A DNA stretch of 64,000 nt from Arcobacter sp. F2176 (lineage in GTDB: Bacteria > Campylobacterota > Campylobacteria > Campylobacterales > Arcobacteraceae): positions 1 through 64,000 of the forward strand of contig NZ_PDJV01000002.1 of assembly GCF_004116465.1 (NCBI RefSeq). The letters are read 5' to 3'. This document shows, one piece after another, positions 9,061 through 18,207 of this stretch. How positions within the stretch are numbered: position 1 is the first letter of the stretch; every line of letters starts with the position of its first letter. The position numbers and the translations under genes were made by a program. The notes beneath the pieces were generated by a model. That model was not told the DNA's origin. It searched no databases and saw only the letters and a program-made list of their open reading frames with translations.

Positions 9061-9493
9061 TTGCTCCCTTAATTTTTATATTTTCTTTTAAAATATGGGT
9101 AAATCTTGTTTTATCTTCATCTCCTAGGTATGGACCTTGCTTTATTTCAATCATTTCAATGTCTTCCAATACTTCAAATCCATGTCCACCACTAGCAAGT
9201 AGTATTACATCTCCTTTTTCAAGAATTCTACTTTCTAAGTATTCTTTTTCCTGTGTGTAAAAATCTATACGAAGTTTGCCTTCTCTTATTACTAAAACTT
9301 CTTGAGTCATATGAACATCTCGAGTTACTTTATTATGTATATGTGCATCAATTTTTTTACCTTTTTTATGCGACATATAGGCAAGTTGTTGAGAGTAATC
9401 ATTTGGCGTGAAAAACTCTACACCTTCTTTTTTGTAATTATTTTTAATAATAATAGCTATTTGTTGATTATCATGAATGATTGTTCTAATCAT
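9053..9493 (-). CDS. cupin-fold protein
   Basis: The 146-residue protein has the two cupin motifs. The first is AHIHNKVTRDVHMTQEVLVIREGKLRIDF, shown here only by its ends (AHIH at the metal site, then EVLVIREG). The second is KGDVILLASGGHGFEVLED. The metal-binding His and Glu positions are present. It resembles WxcM-like or unassigned cupins in polysaccharide loci, where they may act as sugar isomerases or epimerases. The flanking genes are a GT4 transferase and a methyltransferase, both overlapping it. The reaction is not determinable. Confidence 0.75.
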   Translation of the reverse strand: MIRTIIHDNQQIAIIIKNNYKKEGVEFFTPNDYSQQLAYMSHKKGKKIDAHIHNKVTRDVHMTQEVLVIREGKLRIDFYTQEKEYLESRILEKGDVILLASGGHGFEVLEDIEMIEIKQGPYLGDEDKTRFTHILKENIKIKGANE

Positions 9494-10631
9494 TTATTAA
9501 ACCTAAGTATTTGCAAATTGCTTTTCCTTGTTGTGCAAGATTATCAATATCATATTGTTCTTTAACTAAATTATATCCATTTTTGGCAAGTTTATTTTTT
9601 GTTAGTTTATTTTCAATTAAATCAACAACTTTTTGATAAAAAATATTAGGTTCATCAGCTATTAATATATTTTCATTATCTGTTACAGGTATTCCTTCTG
9701 CACCTAATGTCGTAGATACTATTGCCTTTTTACAAGCCATTGCCTCTAAAATCTTAAACCTTGTTCCTGATTCGAAACGTAAAGGAACCAATACTACATC
9801 AACATGCTTTAAATATGGTAATACACTTTCAACTTTACCTACTACAAGTATATTTTGATTACTTAAATCACCTACTATTTCAGTAGATTTCTTCCCTAAT
9901 ATATATAACTTTAAATTTGGGTATTTAATTATTAAGTTTGAAAATACTTTATCTACAAGCCAACGAGTAGCATCTTCCATTGGAGAATTTTTCCAAAAAG
10001 TTCCTGCTAAATATAAAGAAGGAGATGTTATGTTATAAATATTTTCTATACAATTTTGGTATGATGATAAATCAATTACATTAGAAAAAAGATGGATTTT
10101 ATTTTTATCTTTTGTTAATGACTTATAATATTCCATATCAATTTCAGAAACAGCAGTTGTTACATCACAAAAATCAACCCAACTTTCTTCTTCATTTTCC
10201 TTGATTTTACCTGCATCTAGGATTTCTATTTTTCTTTTCTCATTATTTTCTACATCTAGTTCTCTAAGAATAAATTTAGACCAAACACTATCAGTATCAC
10301 AGACTAAAGGTATATTTGTTATTGACTTCAAGTATTTCATTAGAACATATGATATATTCCCATATCCAAACCAAATTAAATCAGGTTTTTCATTTTCTAA
10401 AATTTGTGGCCAAAAGACATCTTTAGGAATATGTGGGTCTAAATAATAAACTTCCTCAGATAAATCATTTAAAAAATTATCAGATTCACTAGTTAGCCTT
10501 AATTTTGGCAGTCTAATATAGCATACAAGATTACTAATTTTAGATAATGCTTTAATTGATGTTTCAATTCTTAATTCGGGTCCTCCTATTGATGGAAAGC
10601 GAAATATTGGTGTTGTAAATAGTATTTTCAT
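9486..10631 (-). CDS. GT4-type glycosyltransferase
   Basis: The 381-residue protein opens MKILFTTPIFRFPSIGGPEL, with the loop typical of GT-B enzymes. Its C-terminal half holds LYLAGTFWKNSPMEDATRWL, VVGKVESVLPYLKHVDVVLV and the donor site RFESGTRFKILEAMACKKAIVS. Here the usual EX7E reads E-SGTRFKIL-E with an eight-residue gap, a common variant. It has the layout of glycosyltransferases that extend lipid-linked or O-linked glycans. Its ATG overlaps the stop of a tiny upstream ORF; its end overlaps the cupin gene. Confidence 0.85.
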   Translation of the reverse strand: MKILFTTPIFRFPSIGGPELRIETSIKALSKISNLVCYIRLPKLRLTSESDNFLNDLSEEVYYLDPHIPKDVFWPQILENEKPDLIWFGYGNISYVLMKYLKSITNIPLVCDTDSVWSKFILRELDVENNEKRKIEILDAGKIKENEEESWVDFCDVTTAVSEIDMEYYKSLTKDKNKIHLFSNVIDLSSYQNCIENIYNITSPSLYLAGTFWKNSPMEDATRWLVDKVFSNLIIKYPNLKLYILGKKSTEIVGDLSNQNILVVGKVESVLPYLKHVDVVLVPLRFESGTRFKILEAMACKKAIVSTTLGAEGIPVTDNENILIADEPNIFYQKVVDLIENKLTKNKLAKNGYNLVKEQYDIDNLAQQGKAICKYLGLIND

Positions 10632-10696
10632 TTAATTACCTTTATGGATGTAGTTATATTGGGAAAATTGAACAATTTAATTAGTATATTCTCCAT
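10628..10696 (-). CDS. 22-residue ORF coupled to downstream glycosyltransferase
   Basis: A short frame MENILIKLFNFPN... ends in a TGA that overlaps the ATG of the 9486-10631 gene (ATGA). It fills most of the 80-base gap after the FkbM gene. It may be a leader or a remnant; there is no similarity I recognise, and its own ribosome site is weak. Confidence 0.2.
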   Translation of the reverse strand: MENILIKLFNFPNITTSIKVIK

Positions 10697-10711
10697 CTTA
10701 GCCTTAATATT

Positions 10712-11518
10712 TTACCATGCAAATAACATATATGGTCTAGGAGGTTCAAAATAACAATATTCACCTCTAAACTCTATATTATATGAAGGATTAGCTTTTA
10801 ATATAATTTCTCTACAAAGCGTGGCATTTTCATATTCATGATAGACTGCAATTGCTAATTTAGGTTTATATGTTTTCAAGAGTTGTGTTGCTCCTGATAA
10901 TGCATCCATCTCCGCTCCTTCTATGTCCATCTTTATCATTCCATTTTTAGTAATATTTTGTTGTTTACTTACAAGATCAATAGTTGTGACTTCTACATCA
11001 TATGAATGATCATTTTTTTGAGTATCTAAACAAATTTTAGAGTCACATAAATGTGTATCTCCACTAAAAAACTTTAGTTTTCCAGTCTCTTTTCCTAATG
11101 CTTTATTAATCAGAATCATATTTTTAGATTTTAGTTCTTTTGAAAATGTATTTACTAGTGCCTCTTCCATTTCTATTAATGGTTCAAAAGCAATAACTTT
11201 ACAATTTGAGTTTTTTTGAAATGCAAATAATGGAAAATATCCTTCACAGCAACCAGCATCAATAATCCAATCTACCTTATCAATTTCCATACATGGATGA
11301 TTATATGAAGAGGGGTTATTTTCAAAGGAGTCAAATATTTCATGATGAAGCCAGGGTAGAGCAGTATCTGAAATATTTGAAGGCCAAAAAACTTCATTTG
11401 TTGTAATTTTGACTGTATTCAATGTTTTAGAATATTGCTTCACACTTTTTTCTTGCATTTTTAATGATTGTTCTACTTTATAAAGATTGTTGTCTTTTTC
11501 TGTAAATATATAATTCAT
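10712..11518 (-). CDS. FkbM-family SAM methyltransferase
   Basis: I chose the ATG at 11518 (MNYIFTEKDNNLYKVEQSL), which overlaps the upstream stop as TGATG; the longer frame adds six residues inside the preceding gene. About 268 residues. The FkbM pattern is seen in WIIDAGCCEGYFPLFAFQ (SAM site), KVIAFEPLIEMEEAL and the closing KMDIEGAEMDALSGATQLL. The family O-methylates sugars, often late in glycan assembly. It follows directly on the capsule-type transferase, which suggests the two act on the same chain. Confidence 0.88.
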   Translation of the reverse strand: MNYIFTEKDNNLYKVEQSLKMQEKSVKQYSKTLNTVKITTNEVFWPSNISDTALPWLHHEIFDSFENNPSSYNHPCMEIDKVDWIIDAGCCEGYFPLFAFQKNSNCKVIAFEPLIEMEEALVNTFSKELKSKNMILINKALGKETGKLKFFSGDTHLCDSKICLDTQKNDHSYDVEVTTIDLVSKQQNITKNGMIKMDIEGAEMDALSGATQLLKTYKPKLAIAVYHEYENATLCREIILKANPSYNIEFRGEYCYFEPPRPYMLFAW

Positions 11519-13107
11519 CAGCTTTCTTTTGGCCATTCTTTAGAATCTAGAATAGGTTCTCCTTTTTCTATTTTATCTATTATATAATCCCAATGTTGAT
11601 GATTACCTTTTTTTAAATCTTTTGAAGAAGAAATTAATATATTTATTGGTTTTTTCCATTCAAATTCAAATAAACCTATTTTAGAATAATAATGAAAGAA
11701 GTTAAATTTAATAAATTTTTTAGCAAGATTTATAGTTTCTTTTGAATCAGATTCATTTGGATCTTTTAGTATACTTTTTAATGAAGTGAAATACTCAGAA
11801 ATAGTACTAGGATCAATAGTAAATCCATACCCCCTATAGTGTGACTTTCCTGCCGTTATAATAGGAATACCTCTCGCCGCCATTTCCATAGCAACTGTTG
11901 TTGTATAAACAATACCTACAGTAGTTATTTTAAATAAATCATATACTGTAATAGAAGCTTTTGGTGATAAAAAGAAAATATTATTTGGTAATTTTACAAA
12001 TACTTTTTTTATAACAGATTCAATTGTTTCCTTTGTAGCTGGTATTGTTGGATTAGCTTCTGCTGGATGTGTTTTTATAATTAATTGAAATTCTTGATGT
12101 TCACTAAACCATTTTATCGTTTCGATTATCCACTCTGAAATATTTTTTGTAAAAATTTCTTTATTCAGTGCGGCTAAATCCCAAGCAACATTTGTAAAAA
12201 GTGTTGCAGTTGGTTTATTCTTGTGAAATTTAGAAAAATCAGCAGTTTCATTTTGATAATCCAACAATGTTGCTGTATTTAAAATCATGTCATTACCCAA
12301 AGTTCTATTTTGAAGCCATTGTTCTACTCTTTCATCTTCTTCTTTTGTAAGTGAGATAGATGAGTAAGTTTCCCATATTTTAGAAAAATCAAGATTCATA
12401 CTTGCATCGTTATATGCATAGCACCATCCTCCTTTTCTTGTTCCACTCCAATGAGAATAGAATGGTATGTTATTCTCTACTGCTAATAATTCCCACATTT
12501 TCCACATTCCATAGTAACTATCATTTGAGATTATTCTATTTGGTTTATTTACTTTTATAATTCTTTCATAGGCAATTTTTAGTAATAATAGATTTTTTAG
12601 ATGACTTCTTCCTAAAATCTCATGATTTTCTATAAGTTTATAATCAGCAACTACATAATTATTTACTAAGATATCTTTACTCCATAGTCCATAATTAAAA
12701 TCATCTTCATGATAATCTTTCCATTTATTATATGGAACAGCTATTAGCTTATTCTCAATATCTATATAGTCTTGTTTTTCTAAATAAGAAGAATATTTAT
12801 ATATATTTTCTTCATCTAAAATTGACCATAAATCTTGTGATTTTTCTTGGCAAGTTTGACAGTTCTTATTGAAAGTCTCACCTCCCCCCCATACTCCACC
12901 ATAGACATTACATTCATTCTCTTGGATACCATCACAGAACGTTGCATAAATATCAAAACCTCTTAACATTAAAGAATATGCCATCAATCTATCATGCACA
13001 AAACAGGGTTCATATATACTAAATGATTGAGTAAATAAGACTTTCCCTCTGTTGGTTTGTTTAGGAATATTTTTATTTATTGAATTTAAAATTTCAGCTG
13101 TTTTCAT
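11518..13107 (-). CDS. capsule/CDP-glycerol-transferase-like protein with G7 tract
   Basis: The ATG at 13107 (MKTAEILNSINKNI) has AGGA nine bases upstream, better supported than a start 11 codons earlier. The 529-residue protein resembles Capsule_synth and CDP-glycerol glycerophosphotransferase-type GT-B proteins. Conserved features in the second half are FQLIIKTHPAEANP, FLSPKASITVYDLFKIT and VYTTTVAMEMAARGIPIITAGKSHYRG (the serine/threonine-rich donor loop, given by its parts). The first half has a Cys/Gly-rich stretch (GGVWGGGETFNKNCQTCQEK). It is encoded across a run of seven G residues (12884-12890 on the minus strand), a candidate slippage site. Donor and acceptor are unknown. Confidence 0.7.
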   Translation of the reverse strand: MKTAEILNSINKNIPKQTNRGKVLFTQSFSIYEPCFVHDRLMAYSLMLRGFDIYATFCDGIQENECNVYGGVWGGGETFNKNCQTCQEKSQDLWSILDEENIYKYSSYLEKQDYIDIENKLIAVPYNKWKDYHEDDFNYGLWSKDILVNNYVVADYKLIENHEILGRSHLKNLLLLKIAYERIIKVNKPNRIISNDSYYGMWKMWELLAVENNIPFYSHWSGTRKGGWCYAYNDASMNLDFSKIWETYSSISLTKEEDERVEQWLQNRTLGNDMILNTATLLDYQNETADFSKFHKNKPTATLFTNVAWDLAALNKEIFTKNISEWIIETIKWFSEHQEFQLIIKTHPAEANPTIPATKETIESVIKKVFVKLPNNIFFLSPKASITVYDLFKITTVGIVYTTTVAMEMAARGIPIITAGKSHYRGYGFTIDPSTISEYFTSLKSILKDPNESDSKETINLAKKFIKFNFFHYYSKIGLFEFEWKKPINILISSSKDLKKGNHQHWDYIIDKIEKGEPILDSKEWPKES

Positions 13108-13200
13108 TAGTATTATTCCTGTATTTGAGTATTTTGGCATAATCCATTTTAAATACCATGTATTGTTTTATTCTATTACTTTTATAGTTTCTAAAATTCA

Positions 13201-14607
13201 TTAAATATCTCTCAAAATATTTCTAATCTCATCCATACTTTTCAAACTCTCATAAGTAGGTAGATTTAGTCCAACTTTTGAAAGCTTATGAGTAACTGGT
13301 GTTTTATTTTTACAATACTGCTTATATATATCCATATCACTAAGTGGATAAAAAAATGGTCGTACATCTATCCCTTTTTCTTTTAGTTTAGTAATATATA
13401 CTTCTCTATCTATACTTTTCGCAAGTAGCACACTTACAAGCCATGTGATTCTTCTTCGATTTTCTATATCTTGTTGAAATGCAAACTTATCTTTGGGTAG
13501 TAGTTTTTTGTAGTTTTTTTCATATTCTTTTCTGTTTTTGTGTATTTCTTCTATTCTTTCCAATTGTGCTAGTCCTATAGCAGCTTGAAGGTTTGTCATA
13601 CGGTAGTTGTAACCAATTACATCATGCCAGTATTTTTTGGTCTTACTCATACCGTGATCTCTTAGTACTCTCATTTTTTCATCTAATAGGACGCTGTTTG
13701 TTACACACATACCACCTTCACCAGTTGTAATTACTTTATTTCCAAAAAATGAAAAACACCCTATATCTCCAAAACTTCCAACTTTTTTACCACCATACAT
13801 AGCACCATGAGCTTCTGCACAATCTTCTATTACTTTTAAGTTATATTTTGTAGCTATTTTCATAATAGTACTCATATCACAACTTTGCCCATAGATATGT
13901 ACAGGGATGATAGCTTTAGTTTTTGGAGTAATGGCTTTTTCTATCTCTTTTGGGTCTATACACCAGCTATTTTCTTCAACATCAACTATCACTGGAGTTG
14001 CTTTTGAATGAAGTACGGTGTTTATAGTAGCTGGAAAAGTGAGATCTGGTACTATCACTTCATCCCCCTCACTAATTCCTAAAGCAATAAGTGCTAAATG
14101 AATCGCAACAGTTCCGTTTGAACAAGTAACACCATATTTGCAGTCTGAATATTTAGAAAATTCATTTTCAAATCGTTCTATATATTCACCACTACTAGAT
14201 ATCCATGTGCTCATAAAAGCATCCGTGAGGTATTTAAACTCATTTCCATTGAGATTTGGAATAGCTACAGGGAAATAAACATTTTGCTTATATTCAAAAA
14301 AATCCACTACTTCCTTCTGTTTATTTACCAAAGGTATAATTTTGATTCTATGGTCGATTCTTTTTTGCAAACTTTCATAGCTATCAGTGATATATCCAAA
14401 AGTAAACTCTTTTAAGATGATATTTTTGACTTTATCCTGCAGACCTATATCTTTAAGCAGTGCTCTTCGGATATCTCCATCTGTCACTGTGCCACATAGT
14501 TTATTAGATTCATCGACAACAAATGCTATTCCCATAGCATTTTCATTGATGATTTTCATCACTTCTATTAGACTGTCATTTGCTTTACATATCATTTTAT
14601 TTATCAC
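13201..14607 (-). CDS. CBS-domain / DegT sugar aminotransferase fusion
   Basis: The GTG at 14607 is preceded by AGAGG and overlaps the upstream TGA (GTGA). Residues 1-110 are a CBS pair (MGIAFVVDESNKLCGTVTDG, RRALL). Residues 115-468 are a DegT/DnrJ/EryC1/StrS aminotransferase with TCSNGTVAIHLAL, PLP-site Asp262 in EDCAEAHG and lysine Lys291 in FSFFGNKVITTGEGG. In Campylobacterota, CBS domains are better known on the sugar nucleotidyltransferase PtmE of the legionaminic acid route; here they sit on the aminotransferase. The reaction is probably transamination of a 4-keto nucleotide sugar, possibly feeding the synthase at 17164-18207 (inference). The CBS pair suggests adenylate or nucleotide-sugar control. 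Confidence 0.88.
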   Translation of the reverse strand: MINKMICKANDSLIEVMKIINENAMGIAFVVDESNKLCGTVTDGDIRRALLKDIGLQDKVKNIILKEFTFGYITDSYESLQKRIDHRIKIIPLVNKQKEVVDFFEYKQNVYFPVAIPNLNGNEFKYLTDAFMSTWISSSGEYIERFENEFSKYSDCKYGVTCSNGTVAIHLALIALGISEGDEVIVPDLTFPATINTVLHSKATPVIVDVEENSWCIDPKEIEKAITPKTKAIIPVHIYGQSCDMSTIMKIATKYNLKVIEDCAEAHGAMYGGKKVGSFGDIGCFSFFGNKVITTGEGGMCVTNSVLLDEKMRVLRDHGMSKTKKYWHDVIGYNYRMTNLQAAIGLAQLERIEEIHKNRKEYEKNYKKLLPKDKFAFQQDIENRRRITWLVSVLLAKSIDREVYITKLKEKGIDVRPFFYPLSDMDIYKQYCKNKTPVTHKLSKVGLNLPTYESLKSMDEIRNILRDI

Positions 14608-15470
14608 TGTATTACCTCTTTTAAAAGTTTATTTTGTTCTATTATTTCGTTAGGTTCAATTTTATAAACTTCTAGTATCAAATATCTATCTTTAAGCTTT
14701 TTTATATATTTTAAAATATCACTATTTAATGTTAGTTTTTCATTTGTGTCTCTTTTCCCATTATTATCACTTATGTGCAGTCCTATTATCTTTTTATCAA
14801 ACTTCTCTATTAAATGGTCAATATTTAATCCAAGTGTATTTATATTAACTTTTGCATGTGCTAAATCAAGCAAAAGATGTAAGTTTTTATCATTTACAAT
14901 ATGAAATATTTTTTCTAATCCTTCAATATCTGCACCTAAACATATTTCATTTTTTCCATCTATAAGTCCAAAATCAGCTATTACATTGTTTTCTATAGCT
15001 AGTTTTACATTTTTAGACTTTGCATACTTATTGAGCTCTTTAATATTCCTTATATAGTTACTATAAGCATTTTGCATTGATAGCTTTGGTAAATCCATTT
15101 GAGAAGCATTACCTAAATGTGAACCATTTGAATCAAATGTAAATCCACAATGTACTGCATAAAACTCAGCATTTACTATCGCAGATATATCTATAGCTTG
15201 TTTAGCTAAACTCATAGATGATTCTATAGTCGTATCATTTTCAGAAGCAAAATTAAGTAAAAAAGAGTCTTTTGGTGTTGGGAAATAGTTATGCACTAAA
15301 AAGTTAAAATCTTTTTCAGCTTCAGATATTTTTGAAATAATATCTTCATCATAATCCATTCCAGCACTTAGTTCAATATTCATTATATTGTGTCTTTTTG
15401 CTATTTCTAATATTTCATCAAAATTTTTAGTTTTAAATGCACCTGTGCTTATATAAATATTATTTTCCAA
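14604..15470 (-). CDS. TIM-barrel sugar isomerase/epimerase-like protein
   Basis: I chose the TTG at 15470 because AAAGGA lies six bases upstream; a TTG five codons earlier has no such site. The 288-residue protein fits the xylose isomerase-like/AP endonuclease 2 fold. It has NIYISTGAFKTKNFDEIL, paired metal-ligand regions EFYAVHCGF, KLAIENNV, LLLDLAHAKVN, IGLHISDNNG and a closing RYLILEVYKIE. These are the usual Glu/His/Asp metal ligands on successive strands. It overlaps the formyltransferase-like gene and the CBS aminotransferase gene. It may epimerise or isomerise an intermediate of the glycan sugar. Confidence 0.75.
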   Translation of the reverse strand: MENNIYISTGAFKTKNFDEILEIAKRHNIMNIELSAGMDYDEDIISKISEAEKDFNFLVHNYFPTPKDSFLLNFASENDTTIESSMSLAKQAIDISAIVNAEFYAVHCGFTFDSNGSHLGNASQMDLPKLSMQNAYSNYIRNIKELNKYAKSKNVKLAIENNVIADFGLIDGKNEICLGADIEGLEKIFHIVNDKNLHLLLDLAHAKVNINTLGLNIDHLIEKFDKKIIGLHISDNNGKRDTNEKLTLNSDILKYIKKLKDRYLILEVYKIEPNEIIEQNKLLKEVIQ

Positions 15471-16119
15471 AATAAATCCTTTCAAAGCATTTTAAAATAT
15501 TTCGTTCAATTGATGGATTAAAAAGTATTTCATTAAAATATATTTCTCTATGTTCTGCTTCTTGATTATTTAACTCAGCTAACGATTGAACGATCATACA
15601 ATCTTGAATAAATCTATATATCTTCAAGATTAAATCAAATTTTTCTATTCCATAGTTTAAAAATACTGCTTGAGTTAGTTTTATACCTGTATCCACTCCA
15701 TTATCTACAAAATGCAATGTTGCTCCTAAAAATTTATCATCACTCTCTACCAACTTTTCTTTTTTAAATAATCCTGGATGAGCTGGCAGTAGAGAATGAT
15801 GAGAATTAATGATTTTATTTATGTTAGTTTCTACAAGTTTTGAAGGTATTAGCCAATCAAAGCCAGATAAAACAATATAGTCATATTCTATTTTTGCAAG
15901 TAAATCTTGTACATTATCAAAAAATTGCACTCGACTTTCATTATCTTGTTTACAATAGAAGTTATCACTAATGATTTTATAGTCATTCATTGCTTTAGAT
16001 AATGATGAATTAGAAATTATGTAAACAATTTCAATATTTTGAAGTAGCCCTTTTTCTATTGCTCTTTTTACAGCGAAATAATCACCACCCCTTTTACCTA
16101 CGATAAATACAATTTTCAT
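15460..16119 (-). CDS. formyltransferase-like protein (PurN/Fmt N-domain fold)
   Basis: The 219-residue protein carries the formyl-transfer triad at PurN-like spacing: Asn105 and His107 in INSHHSLLPAHPG, and Asp143 in VDNGVDTGIKLTQ. In the known family, 10-formyltetrahydrofolate donates a formyl group to an amine. A housekeeping PurN role is unlikely inside this locus; formylation of an amino sugar (as in known N-formyl sugar pathways) is the natural inference. It overlaps the FemAB-like gene by 26 bases and the isomerase gene at its end. Confidence 0.82.
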   Translation of the reverse strand: MKIVFIVGKRGGDYFAVKRAIEKGLLQNIEIVYIISNSSLSKAMNDYKIISDNFYCKQDNESRVQFFDNVQDLLAKIEYDYIVLSGFDWLIPSKLVETNINKIINSHHSLLPAHPGLFKKEKLVESDDKFLGATLHFVDNGVDTGIKLTQAVFLNYGIEKFDLILKIYRFIQDCMIVQSLAELNNQEAEHREIYFNEILFNPSIERNILKCFERIYFGK

Positions 16120-17164
16120 TTATAAACCTATATTTTAAAAAAAAATTTTTGTATTTACTCACCACATCGGAATAATTTACTTCCCATTGTTTACATATAT
16201 TTTTATATATATTTTCATTATGGACTTTTTTCCCTATATAAACATCTCTTAAATTATCTCCAAATCTATTTTTATACTTAAACAATTTATCCTCTGGATT
16301 ATCAGTTGTCCCTCCACCTAAACTAAGTAATGAATTGTTTATCTTTTTACTTTCATTAATCATTGCTTGCATAAGGAGTTCATTTGGATATAATTTTTTA
16401 TACTTAAAATCAGATCCACTTAGATGATAAATCGTTTTTTTAAAACCATAATAGAACATAGAACTTGATATGATTTTATCTTCAAAAAGAATATTTATAA
16501 TTTTTGTATTAGCTATAAAATATTTTTTATGATTATTAAAATAATTATCGTTGAATAAGTAACTTTTATCCATATCTAATCTTTTAGCTGTCATATTATA
16601 TAATTTAGTAAAACTATCTATGGTTTCTAGATTTTCATCAATTTGAATACTTAGATTATTTTTTATTGCCTGCTTAATATAATTTCTTCTACTTTTACTA
16701 GGAATTTTATAATTATCTGTTGATTTTAAAAAAACATTGGTTCTCACTTTCAAATATTCAGCATCTCTTATGAAGTTATCTAATTTATTTATAGATGGGT
16801 TTTCTCGTATAAATTCAGCAATGATATTATTGTTTTTGCACCATCTATTAAACTCATAATTAAATATTTTTCTATCAGTCTTCTCTTTTACATCAGACAC
16901 TACTCCTCCATATCCATACGCACTAAAAATATCATAATATTTTGCATCAAGTTCATATCGTTTAATCTCTTTTTTAAAAAATGGATATAAAAATTTACTA
17001 TTATTTATTTCACAATAGATACAAATGGGTTCTGCTTTTTCATGTTCTATCCACGTTTGATAGTATTCTGGTAAATAGTAAATATCTAATTTTTCATCAT
17101 CAAATGAAGAAATTCTCTCATCCCATTTGAGCTTATCTGAAATAGTATAAACTTCAAACAGCAT
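16094..17164 (-). CDS. FemAB/GNAT-like acyltransferase
   Basis: The 356-residue protein resembles the lipid II:glycine transferase/GNAT_6 group. It has an N-terminal YYLPEYYQTWIEHE, a central KSRRNYIKQAIKNNLSIQI and a second GNAT-like half with IISSSMFYYGFKKTIYHLSG and KLYPNELLMQAMINESKK. This pattern is common in polysaccharide and nonulosonic-acid loci, where it is thought to acylate an amino sugar. The ATG shares a base with the NeuB-like stop (TAATG). Assigned by overall pattern, not by a catalytic residue. Confidence 0.6.
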   Translation of the reverse strand: MLFEVYTISDKLKWDERISSFDDEKLDIYYLPEYYQTWIEHEKAEPICIYCEINNSKFLYPFFKKEIKRYELDAKYYDIFSAYGYGGVVSDVKEKTDRKIFNYEFNRWCKNNNIIAEFIRENPSINKLDNFIRDAEYLKVRTNVFLKSTDNYKIPSKSRRNYIKQAIKNNLSIQIDENLETIDSFTKLYNMTAKRLDMDKSYLFNDNYFNNHKKYFIANTKIINILFEDKIISSSMFYYGFKKTIYHLSGSDFKYKKLYPNELLMQAMINESKKINNSLLSLGGGTTDNPEDKLFKYKNRFGDNLRDVYIGKKVHNENIYKNICKQWEVNYSDVVSKYKNFFLKYRFINENCIYRR

Positions 17165-18207
17165 TAAAACATTTCCTTTGTAATGTATTCATCCTCATCT
17201 ATATCTACTTTTGCCACTTTTCCTAAGATTGAGTCTATCTCTATGGGTAGAATGCCACCTCCTGGTCTTTTTGAACCAATATTTTTGAGACTAAAAATAT
17301 CACCTTTTTTTATAGAGCTTAAACTAAATAATGATTTTCTCATAGTTTTTAAGTGCTCTTTTTCACTCTCTTTTATCTCTTTTAGTCCATCACCTAACGC
17401 ATCTTCAATCTCTCTTATTTTTAAAACCATCTCTTTTAACTCATGCGGTTCAATCGAAGCGATATGATCTACTCCTGGTAGATTTCTACTTAACGTAAAG
17501 TGTTTTTCAATAATTTTTGCACCCATTCCAATAGAAGCATAAGGTACATGTAATCCTTGCGAATGATCAGAAAGTCCAACTGGTACATCAAACTCTTTTT
17601 TATATTCATTCATTACATTTAGATTGATATCTTTAAAGGGTGCTGGATACTGTGAAGTACATTGCAAAATCGATAAATCTTCAACACCTGAATTATAGAG
17701 ATAATCAACTCCCATTCGTACATTTTCAAGTGTCGAAATACCTGTAGAGTAAATTATCGGAAGTTTCGATTCTCCCATGAGTTTAAAAAGAGGAAAATTA
17801 AGTGTATCTGATGAACCAATTTTGATAGCAGGACATCCTATATCAAGGAGTATCTCAAATGATGGATAATCAGCTGCCATAGATAAGAACATTATCCCTT
17901 TTTCATCACAATATTGTTTTAGGTCTTTAAATTGTATCTTATTAAATTCTAAAGATTTTGAAAAATCTTTTTTATTAAATTCTCCATCTCTTCCTTTAAA
18001 ATACTCTGGTTTTAATGCATATTTACTCTCACACATCTCTGTATTGAATGTTTGAAATTTTATACAATCTGCACCTGCCTTTTTCGCTTCATCTATTAAT
18101 TTAAAAGCTAAATTCATGCTACCATTATGATTCACTCCTGCTTCTGCAATAATAAAGCTTGGTGCTTGATCTGAAATCTCTCGACCTTGTATAATCTGTT
18201 TTTTCAT
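17164..18207 (-). CDS. neuB: nonulosonic acid synthase (NeuB/LegI type)
   Basis: The 347-residue protein condenses an amino-hexose with phosphoenolpyruvate to make a nine-carbon sialic-acid-like sugar. The TIM barrel shows IIAEAGVNHNG, CIKFQTFNTEMC, KIGSSDTLNFPLF and GAKIIEKHFTLSRNLPGVDH; a C-terminal SAF (antifreeze-like) domain follows (SLSSIKKGDIFSLKNIGSKR). The stretch GVDHIAS after IEKHFTL is like NeuB/LegI enzymes; PseI proteins usually read DSAFS there. So N-acetylneuraminate or legionaminate-type product is more likely than pseudaminate (inference). It overlaps the CMP-sugar synthetase gene by ATGA. Confidence 0.9.
   Translation of the reverse strand: MKKQIIQGREISDQAPSFIIAEAGVNHNGSMNLAFKLIDEAKKAGADCIKFQTFNTEMCESKYALKPEYFKGRDGEFNKKDFSKSLEFNKIQFKDLKQYCDEKGIMFLSMAADYPSFEILLDIGCPAIKIGSSDTLNFPLFKLMGESKLPIIYSTGISTLENVRMGVDYLYNSGVEDLSILQCTSQYPAPFKDINLNVMNEYKKEFDVPVGLSDHSQGLHVPYASIGMGAKIIEKHFTLSRNLPGVDHIASIEPHELKEMVLKIREIEDALGDGLKEIKESEKEHLKTMRKSLFSLSSIKKGDIFSLKNIGSKRPGGGILPIEIDSILGKVAKVDIDEDEYITKEMF

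Noticed and set aside
17164-18207. Pseudaminic acid synthase (PseI) call
   Set aside because: The GVDHIAS segment is of the NeuB/LegI form, and no pseB, pseC or pseG gene is seen nearby.
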